From NCBI GenBank assembly GCA_021732975.1, contig JAKFWC010000023.1:682001-746000 (forward strand): a stretch of 64,000 nucleotides of DNA. The letters are read 5' to 3'. Shown one piece after another: positions 54,984 to 64,000 of this stretch. Under the pieces are notes generated by a model, which was not told the origin of the DNA, did not search any database, and was given only the letters and a program-made list of their open reading frames with translations. This DNA is from Planctomycetaceae bacterium (GTDB taxonomy: Bacteria; Planctomycetota; Planctomycetia; Planctomycetales; Planctomycetaceae). How positions within the stretch are numbered: position 1 is the stretch's first letter; the number at the start of each line of letters is the position of its first letter. The position numbers and the translations under genes are program-made.

Positions 54984-55931
54984 TCAGTATTCGCCGATCG
55001 CGTTCTTGTCGTTCAGATTGAACAGATTCTGATAGGTATAGTTTCCGCCGGCACCCGAACCGCCGGTGACAGGATTGGCCTGGATGTTTTCGCTGACGAA
55101 CCGCACGGCACCGTCGCACATCAACATGTGCGCCCCGCCTTCGTGAGCACTCACCAAGGCAGCGCGGCTGACGAGTGTGGTGGGCGTATTCTCGATGAAA
55201 CAGAGATTGGGCTGGTCCCACGTTCCATCAAACGGTGTGTTCATCGGGCACTGGGCCGCGACGATGGTAATCCGCGCTCCACAGGCCATTCCCTCGGCCC
55301 AGTTCGTGCCGATCGCCAGGAACGGCGACGCCATCAACGCCTTTTCCCCCATGAGGAGTGTGTTTGAGGTGCCGTCCACAATGTCGGTGATCGAGGTGGC
55401 AGTGTGGACTGCGTTCGACGGTCCAATCTGATTGTTCAACGCATACATCATCGTTCCGAGATTGTTCTGGAACTGGTTGACATCGCCCCCGCTTGCTGAA
55501 GGACAGAGATATCCGGGAATCTTCGTGATCAGCAACCGTTCCAGCGACCCCGCCGCGGCCGTGGTGAAATCTTTATTGTTCGTCAGCGCCGTACGCGGAA
55601 TGACATTGGTCGAACCGATGTTGATCTGATTGTAAAGCGGCGACTGGTCCATGTAGGGCAGGATGCGGATGCCGTAGTTCCAGTTGTCGACAACACCCTG
55701 AGCGGCTCCCACACCACCCGCTGTTGCTGAAGGTGGGAACCGTTTGAAGTTGTCGTGATAGTTGTGGAAGGCGAGTCCCAACTGCTTCATGTTGTTCCGG
55801 CACTGGGTCCGGCGGGCGGCTTCGCGTGCTTGTTGCACTGCGGGAAGGAGCAGGGCGATCAGAATGGCGATGATGGCAATCACCACCAGGAGTTCAATCA
55901 GCGTGAACCCCGAATGACGTGAGCGGCGCAT
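54984..55931 (-). CDS. DUF1559 pseudopilin-like protein
   Basis: 315 residues. N-terminus [20 protein letters not shown] with [22 protein letters not shown]. Then [43 protein letters not shown] and the end motif AHEGGAHMLMCDGAVRFVSENI. It is first in the four-gene pseudopilin/lipoprotein string and starts about 280 bases from the FecR gene end. Predicted envelope-displayed pseudopilin. Confidence 0.92.
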   Translation of the reverse strand: MRRSRHSGFTLIELLVVIAIIAILIALLLPAVQQAREAARRTQCRNNMKQLGLAFHNYHDNFKRFPPSATAGGVGAAQGVVDNWNYGIRILPYMDQSPLYNQINIGSTNVIPRTALTNNKDFTTAAAGSLERLLITKIPGYLCPSASGGDVNQFQNNLGTMMYALNNQIGPSNAVHTATSITDIVDGTSNTLLMGEKALMASPFLAIGTNWAEGMACGARITIVAAQCPMNTPFDGTWDQPNLCFIENTPTTLVSRAALVSAHEGGAHMLMCDGAVRFVSENIQANPVTGGSGAGGNYTYQNLFNLNDKNAIGEY

Positions 55932-56211
55932 GGGAACATTCTCCGAATAGTAAACAACGGGACAAATTCGACCCGAAAAGCGAACTGCAAAACATCGAAT
56001 GGGAGTGGGAAAGAGCCCCTCAGCTTAATGGAATTCTCCGGCGCAAACAATCAGAATTCACAATAAATTGTGGCGCAACACATTTACCCGCAATTGTTTA
56101 CGGAACGTCAGCGCACGGTCATTCGCTGGGACACCGTCGCCGGTAGAAACCCTCAGCGGCCCCGTCTCGAAATCATTGATCTTAGTGAACCACAATCGCG
56201 GCGATGCGAAA

Positions 56212-57639
56212 TCAACTCCTCGTCGAAAGGCCCGCTGGACGTTGCGGCGCGACCAGGATCCGGATCTGATCCAGATCGGACGCATTCACATGGAGGAAAA
56301 TCGACAGTGTGCGATGGTCGGGAGACAATTCCAGTCGATCATCGCGCGCGGCCCGCGCTTCATCGTTGAGTCGGTCCTGCTGCGGCAGCAGCACCGCCCC
56401 GCGGTGAGTCTTCTCGGAAATCGGCGGCACATAACGGATGCCCGGCTGGCCAAAGAGCGGGTCGGCGGCATCCAGCGCGGCAGGCTCGAGAATGAACCCG
56501 AGAATGGGCCGATCGAAGGTGATCGTGCAGCGAATGACGCCCTCGCCCCGCGCATAAAAATGCCCGAAGAAGGTATCGATGGTGGTCCCGGCGGAGAGCG
56601 TTGCGCGCGGAGCCAGCGTGGCGGTATCCAGCACCGGCAATTCCGTGCTGATGATGGAGAGGTCTTGCGGCAGCGTGAAGGCTTTCCGTTCGTGAAACAG
56701 ATGCAGGATGCCCGGTTCCATGCTGCCGACATCACGCAGATGGACGAGTGGTTCCGCACTGAAACGCGCATTGCCGATGAGTTCCCGAACCCCTGCTTCA
56801 TATTGCAGGCACGCCTGGAAGGCCTCCGGGCGGGCTGCCAATGGCTGCTGAGTTTTGCCACCCTGCAAGAAGCGCGTGGCGTGATCGGCCGCAAGGACGA
56901 TCGGCGAGAGATGCGTCGTACTCGTTGCGACCTGCCCCTCGAATACATGGAACTCCGGCTGACCCTGGGCATCAATTGCCGCCCCAAAGCGCGTTCCCAG
57001 ATCGACGGCGTCCGCGCCTGCCGCCGTGACAGTGAAGCCAATGGCGGACTTCGGAACGTCGGCGGATAAGCGGCCTTCCCGCAGAACCAGACGGTTGGAG
57101 CCGGCGAATTCCCATTGGGCCGGCGCTTCCAGAATGACAACGGCACCCGAAAAGAGACGCAACTCCGCCATACCTTTCGTCAGCCGGTATGGCGTTCGTT
57201 CCCTCAAAGTCATTCCCGCACGGGGCAGCCCGGCTCCATGCCACGTCGCCGCATGCGAGGATTCCAATTGACCGATAATCCGCGCTACCGGCCAGTCGTT
57301 CGTCGTGAACTTCAGTGTGGCGATGGTTCCGACCGCGATCAGGATTCCCATGGCCATGACGGCGACGGAAATCTGCCAAAAGCGTCGCCGACGGCGAGCC
57401 GCCATCTGTCGCCGGACTTCGCTACGAATGATTTCATCACCAGGGACTTCACCTTCCAGGAGCCAGTGCAAACTCGCCTGAAAGTGCATGGCGCGGATAT
57501 AGTCCCGCAGGGCAGAACGATCTTTGGTGAGCAGTTCGTGCAATCCCGCGAGGACTTCTGGAGTGGCTAAATCCGCCCGCAGGAGGCTGAGATATTGCTC
57601 GATCTGTGTACGGCGATCAGGAGGGCGAGCATCGCTCAT
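56212..57639 (-). CDS. FecR-domain anti-sigma-like membrane protein
   Basis: 475 residues. An N-terminal cytosolic region (1-80) of helices resembles planctomycete FecR proteins (LTKDRSALRDYIRAMHFQASLHWLLEG). A basic stretch and one TM (about 86-108) follow. The extracytoplasmic FecR domain has GMTLRERTPYRLTKGMAELRLFSGAVVILEAPAQWEFAG and GFTVTAAGADAVDLGTRFG with VFEGQVATST. The C-terminal region is a beta-rich ligand-type domain. Its ATG overlaps the sigma factor stop (ATGA). Likely controls the adjacent sigma factor; the inducing signal is unknown. Confidence 0.88.
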   Translation of the reverse strand: MSDARPPDRRTQIEQYLSLLRADLATPEVLAGLHELLTKDRSALRDYIRAMHFQASLHWLLEGEVPGDEIIRSEVRRQMAARRRRRFWQISVAVMAMGILIAVGTIATLKFTTNDWPVARIIGQLESSHAATWHGAGLPRAGMTLRERTPYRLTKGMAELRLFSGAVVILEAPAQWEFAGSNRLVLREGRLSADVPKSAIGFTVTAAGADAVDLGTRFGAAIDAQGQPEFHVFEGQVATSTTHLSPIVLAADHATRFLQGGKTQQPLAARPEAFQACLQYEAGVRELIGNARFSAEPLVHLRDVGSMEPGILHLFHERKAFTLPQDLSIISTELPVLDTATLAPRATLSAGTTIDTFFGHFYARGEGVIRCTITFDRPILGFILEPAALDAADPLFGQPGIRYVPPISEKTHRGAVLLPQQDRLNDEARAARDDRLELSPDHRTLSIFLHVNASDLDQIRILVAPQRPAGLSTRS

Positions 57640-58172
57640 GACAGCGCCTCTCCCGTCAGTTTACGGCTCGCACAATCGAACAGCCGCTCGTGAATCCGTT
57701 GCAATGCTTTGTAGAGTGCAGCGACCGTGCGGCCGGTTTCTCGCGCGATCTGTTTGATCGTCACGCCAGGGTGATATCGCTGCGCGATGAGGGCCCGGTC
57801 CTGCTCGGGAAGCGCGGTCAGACAATCTTCAAGCGCCTGATGCTGGCGGTCCAGCAAATCGCCCATGGCCACCATCTCGGCGTGCAATTCATCAAGCAGG
57901 GCATCACTCAACGTCGCATGCTTTCGTGAAGCACGCAGCGATTCCAGCACTTTGAAATGGGCGATGCCGCACGCCCAGGCGACGAAATCCCGCTGGGGAT
58001 CATACTCGGAGAACTTCTGCCAAGCCGTCACACCGACATCCTGCAGAATGTCTTCGGCATCATTGCGGTTTGTGACGAGTGTCAGGATGTAAGCGTACAC
58101 TCTCCGCGATCCTGTCGTCCAAAGACGAACAAAACTCCGATTCGCCAGCGGTTGATGCCGGGAGTCGAACAT
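57636..58172 (-). CDS. ECF-family RNA polymerase sigma factor (Rhodopirellula/Verrucomicrobium type)
   Basis: 178 residues. Region 2: RSFVRLWTTGSRRVYAYILTLVTNRNDAEDILQDVGVTAWQKF and YDPQRDFVAWACGIAHFKVLESLR. Region 4: CLTALPEQDRALIAQRY, GVTIKQIARETGRTVAALYKALQRIHERLFDC. No anti-sigma-binding N-terminal extension. Coupled to the FecR gene by a four-base overlap, so they are one operon. The promoter of the operon and its targets are not identifiable from this window. Confidence 0.93.
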   Translation of the reverse strand: MFDSRHQPLANRSFVRLWTTGSRRVYAYILTLVTNRNDAEDILQDVGVTAWQKFSEYDPQRDFVAWACGIAHFKVLESLRASRKHATLSDALLDELHAEMVAMGDLLDRQHQALEDCLTALPEQDRALIAQRYHPGVTIKQIARETGRTVAALYKALQRIHERLFDCASRKLTGEALS

Positions 58173-58664
58173 AAGAGGTGCGGGTTAAAGTGCGAAAAGC
58201 CTGTTGGGAAAATCGGTTACGACGAGAAATCGCTTGGTTGGAAAATGCCCGCGATTACTCTGGAAGTACACGGTATTGTCAGAATTTGTTGAATTTTGGA
58301 CATGCATTAGCAAGAAAAGCCGCCCTGATCTCTCGCAATCTTTGAATTCAGTGGATTGCCCGTGACTCGGTGAAGCGGAAACCGCGAAAACAAGTTCACT
58401 CGGTTGGGACACAGCGTACGGTTGAATTCGATTGATTGTGTGCCACGGCCGTGTCGGCCGTGCAATGTTGTAGAGCGTTTTGCCACTTCGCACGGCCGAC
58501 ACGGCCGTGGCACACAGAACCGAAGACTTCCACGGACTGTTTTGATTTGTCCCAACCGCTGACGCCAACGTCGATTCCGTTTCGCTGCCGATTGACAACC
58601 GGCACAGAAAACGCCTTTACTGGTGCCGCTCCTGCTGCCAAACTCGCCCGGAGAAAGAAGTACC
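58173..58664. other. Divergent intergenic region with a dispersed repeat
   Basis: About 490 bases between divergent genes. It contains copy 2 of the GCCACGGCCGTG element (58437-58515). No gene was found. Promoters for the sigma operon and the SGNH gene should be here. Confidence 0.55.
58437..58515. repeat. Palindromic repeat, GCCACGGCCGTG family, copy 2
   Basis: Same element as 49676-49754 but inverted. Its arms are almost identical. The reverse complement keeps the asymmetric centre CGAAGTGGCAAAACGCTCT and differs only in the bases after it. Confidence 0.88.
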
Positions 58665-59561
58665 ATGTCGTCTGTGGTTCCCTGGTTCACCGCTGTGATG
58701 CTGTGCGTCAGCACACTTCCGCTCACCGGGCTTGCTCAACCCTACGAATTACGCGACGGCGACCGCGTGCTGTTGCTCGGCGGGACGTTCATCGAGCGTG
58801 AAGGGCAATTCGGCTACATCGAAACTGCGGTGACAGCGGCGTATCCCGACCGGAAGATTATTTTCCGCAACCTTGGCTGGAGCGGCGACACCGTCTGGGC
58901 GGAATCCCGCGGCATCTTCGATCAACCCGCGGCTGGGTATCAGCGGATGATCGAAATGGTGAAAGAACAGAAGCCGACAGTGATTGTGTTCGCTTACGGT
59001 CAGAACGAATCCTTCGCCGGGGAAGCCGGACGGGCGGCGTTCGTGCAGCAGTTTGAAAGGCTGTGCGACGATGTGCAGCCGACGGGGGCGCGGCTGGCGT
59101 TCATGACGCCGCATCTTTTCGAGAAAGCCACGCCACCGTTACCGGATGCGAGCCGGAACAACGATAACCTGCGGTTGTACGCCGATGCCATCCGAAAGCT
59201 GGCCGATCGCCGAGACGGGGCGGTAATCGATTTGACGAAGGCGCTGGAGAACGTCGGTGGTCGGACCGAGAACGGCGTCCATCTTTCGTCGCTCGGTTAC
59301 CGCGCTGCCGGTGAAGCGATAGTCCGCGACATGGGACGATCGCCGGCCGGGCTGACATCGCAACAGGAAGCCGCGCTGCGGGCGAAGATCGTCTCGAAGA
59401 ACACATGGTTCTTTCACCGCTGGCGGCCGCAGAATGTGACGTACCTGTTCCTCTTCCGCAAGCATGAGCAAGGCAACAATGCGGTAGAGATTCCGCAGTT
59501 TGATCCGCTGATTGAGGCGGATGAAAAAGAGATTCAGCGATTGAAACAGGATCGGCGGTAA
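58665..59561 (+). CDS. Exported SGNH/GDSL-fold protein with altered catalytic residues
   Basis: 298 residues from the ATG at 58665 (GAGAAAGAAG upstream) with signal peptide ending LTGLAQP. The SGNH blocks are recognisable. Block I is LLLGGTFIERE, with Thr41 at the usual Ser and Gly40 at the usual Asp of GDS. Block II is NLGWSGDT, block III VFAYGQNESF, and block V ENGVHLSSLGY with Asn203 and His206. Two of three catalytic residues therefore differ from active hydrolases, so activity is doubtful or uses Thr. It sits upstream of a DUF5684-like gene and a PVC-type dehydrogenase, its common companions. Confidence 0.82.
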   Translation: MSSVVPWFTAVMLCVSTLPLTGLAQPYELRDGDRVLLLGGTFIEREGQFGYIETAVTAAYPDRKIIFRNLGWSGDTVWAESRGIFDQPAAGYQRMIEMVKEQKPTVIVFAYGQNESFAGEAGRAAFVQQFERLCDDVQPTGARLAFMTPHLFEKATPPLPDASRNNDNLRLYADAIRKLADRRDGAVIDLTKALENVGGRTENGVHLSSLGYRAAGEAIVRDMGRSPAGLTSQQEAALRAKIVSKNTWFFHRWRPQNVTYLFLFRKHEQGNNAVEIPQFDPLIEADEKEIQRLKQDRR

Positions 59562-59721
59562 CCGTCAGTGTTGCGATCCTGGAGAGATTTTCATGAACCG
59601 AAATATCATCGGTTCCGTTTGGATGAGTGACTGACGGAGATCGTTCGATTTCCGGTGTGGTTTGCGTGTGGCACGGATGTTCCGTGTCCGCGGTTCAATC
59701 CTTATGCTGAAAGATGACCCC

Positions 59722-60141
59722 ATGAACTGGCTCCCGACGTTTGTGCTGGCGCAACAAGGCGGTGGTGGAGACGATGCCGCCGCCGCGGCCGCAGCTGCGA
59801 TGGCGATGGTCATTCTGCTGGTGGAACTCGTTCTGGTCATCCTCATGATCGTGGGGATGTGGAAAGTCTTCACGAAAGCCGGCAAACCCGGTTGGGCCGC
59901 CATCATCCCGATCTACAACGCCATTGTGCTGCTGGAAATTGCCGGGAAACCGATCTGGTGGATCATTCTGTTCTTGATTCCGTGCGTGAATTTGATCATC
60001 GCGATTCTGGTATCGATGGGCGTTGCCAAGAACTTCGGCAAGAGCGAAGCCTACGGTGTCGGGCTGGCGCTGTTGCCATTCATTTTCTATCCGCTGCTGG
60101 GTTTTAGCGATGCGAAGTACCGGTCCGTGGTGGTCGCATAG
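59722..60141 (+). CDS. DUF5684-like small membrane protein
   Basis: 139 residues from the ATG at 59722; in-frame ATGs at 59704 and 59662 are possible. An acidic/Ala-rich segment (GGGGDDAAAAAAAAMA) precedes a TM (VILLVELVLVILMIVGMW). KVFTKAGKPGWAAIIPIYNAIVLLEIAGKP is a family signature, followed by two or three more TMs (WWIILFLIPCVNLIIAIL, GLALLPFIFYPLLGF). DUF5684 members are of unknown function. It is followed by a terminator hairpin, so it is likely the end of a transcript starting at the SGNH gene or on its own. Confidence 0.75.
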   Translation: MNWLPTFVLAQQGGGGDDAAAAAAAAMAMVILLVELVLVILMIVGMWKVFTKAGKPGWAAIIPIYNAIVLLEIAGKPIWWIILFLIPCVNLIIAILVSMGVAKNFGKSEAYGVGLALLPFIFYPLLGFSDAKYRSVVVA

Positions 60142-60157
60142 TTTGTAGTGATCGACC

Positions 60158-60197
60158 CGCCTCGACAGCACAGGCCTGCTGTCGAGGCGCGATTTTT
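60158..60197 (+). terminator. Intrinsic terminator
   Basis: A perfect 13-bp stem (CGCCTCGACAGCA 60158-60170 with 60177-60189), six-base loop, followed by CGA and TTTTT at 60193-60197. It ends the DUF5684-like gene. Confidence 0.82.
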
Positions 60198-60240
60198 AAG
60201 GTTTCGTTGCCATCTGTTGACTGTGGAACTTGAGATCAAG

Positions 60241-63702
<3,462 letters not shown>

Positions 63703-63709
63703 TGACATT

Positions 63710-63792
63710 TTCAGAGCCGCGACCGTCAGGGAGCGAGTTCTTGATGATGCTCACCTCAGAAGAACTCGCTCCCTGACGGTCGCGGCTCTGAA
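63710..63792. repeat. Perfect 33-bp palindrome between convergent genes
   Basis: TTCAGAGCCGCGACCGTCAG through GGAGCGAGTTCTT (63710-63742) is exactly complementary to 63760-63792, with a 17-base loop. It lies between the convergent dehydrogenase and isopropylmalate-dehydrogenase-like genes. T-rich TCTTCTTT follows on the plus side, so it may terminate both. Confidence 0.88.
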
Positions 63793-63800
63793 GTCTTCTT

Positions 63801-64000
63801 TCATTTCAACAATGCCACAATCGCATCCCCCACCTGGGTGGTGTGAGCAGCGCCACCAAGATCGGGCGTGCGTGGCCCATTGTTCGCCAATAACGATTTC
63901 ACAGCGACATGCAACGCCTCTGCCGCGTGTCGCAGATGCAGATGTTCGAGCATCATCGCCGCGGAAAGAACCGCTGCCAAGGGATTGGCAAGACCCTGGC
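63801..64000 (-). CDS. Isopropylmalate/isocitrate-dehydrogenase-family protein, C-terminal fragment
   Basis: Partial gene cut by the window end; only the last 65 codons plus TGA (63803-63801) are present. Translation begins QGLANPLAAVLSAAMMLEHL and ends PDLGGAAHTTQVGDAIVALLK. The GLANP-xAA-LSAAMML-H-L and TPDLGG-A-TT-x-VGDAI motifs are the C-terminal signature of beta-decarboxylating dehydrogenases (LeuB, Icd, tartrate dehydrogenase). Which enzyme it is cannot be decided from this part. It reads continuously off the end of the sequence. Confidence 0.85.
   Translation of the reverse strand, partial: QGLANPLAAVLSAAMMLEHLHLRHAAEALHVAVKSLLANNGPRTPDLGGAAHTTQVGDAIVALLK

Noticed and set aside
49676..58515. 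Composite transposon bounded by the two GCCACGGCCGTG elements
   Set aside because: No transposase inside; the enclosed genes look like ordinary chromosomal planctomycete genes, so only a dispersed repeat is claimed.
59669..59690. Sigma-54-like promoter (TGGCACG followed by TTCC)
   Set aside because: The -12 element lacks the invariant GC, and the site is too close to the chosen start.

Overview
The window looks like chromosomal DNA of a planctomycete (Planctomycetota, probably Planctomycetaceae-like). The evidence is the gene content. There are three DUF1501 proteins with twin-arginine signals, a DUF1549/DUF1553 protein with a CxxCH motif, and four DUF1559 pseudopilins sharing the N-terminal [10 protein letters not shown] block and the C-terminal H-rich/DG-x-VRF motif. 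There are also FG-GAP/ASPIC (CRTAC1-type) proteins, an MJ0042-type zinc-ribbon membrane protein, a PVC-type membrane-bound dehydrogenase ending in a c-type haem domain, and an ECF sigma/FecR pair. The DNA is moderately GC-rich and gene-dense, with many perfect palindromes between genes. No rRNA, tRNA, CRISPR array, prophage or transposase was recognised.

Layout. 0-6.4 kb: soluble transhydrogenase sthA; a coupled pair of RyR-domain proteins, one a two-TM channel-like protein with two Rossmann domains; an HD-GYP phosphodiesterase next to a membrane protein with a degenerate HD domain. 6.4-10.1 kb: a minus-strand operon for acetoacetyl-CoA metabolism (SDR reductase, fused CoA transferase, thiolase); the CoA transferase carries an in-frame palindromic repeat. 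10-20.3 kb: PQQ-type propeller, MATE exporter, DUF1501, ABC-2-like membrane protein, hydroxypyruvate-isomerase-like TIM barrel, large zinc-ribbon membrane protein. 20.6-29.5 kb: DUF1549/1553 (with EF-hands) plus DUF1501 pair, purEK, a YVTN-like propeller, an MMPL/RND transporter. 29.6-36 kb: two-domain alpha/beta hydrolase, beta-barrel-like outer-membrane protein, GlmU-type pyrophosphorylase without acetyltransferase domain, FAH-family protein.

36-47 kb is the most distinctive part. A TPR/FG-GAP/ASPIC fusion protein follows a coupled 61-residue membrane protein. Next comes a pseudopilin-lipoprotein pair, then a split FG-GAP/ASPIC gene and a separate TPR gene. Two coupled small membrane proteins and a second pseudopilin-lipoprotein pair complete the region. 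47-58 kb: transglutaminase-like lipoprotein, xerD-like recombinase, secreted EEP nuclease/phosphatase, DUF1501, two more pseudopilin-lipoprotein pairs, and an ECF sigma/FecR operon. 58.6-64 kb: GDSL-like protein with altered catalytic residues, DUF5684-like membrane protein, PVC-type dehydrogenase/cytochrome, and the 3' end of an isopropylmalate/isocitrate-dehydrogenase family gene.

Three patterns tie the genes together. Every DUF1559 pseudopilin (4 of 4) is followed on the same strand by a small lipoprotein. The TPR and FG-GAP/ASPIC modules occur both fused and as adjacent genes, which predicts a shared envelope function. Several families of 60-100 bp palindromes sit after stop codons, and one lies inside a reading frame. 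The RyR pair and the pseudopilin-lipoprotein-CRTAC/TPR neighbourhood are the best candidates for an undescribed system. Functional statements rest on motif recognition alone; no searches were run.
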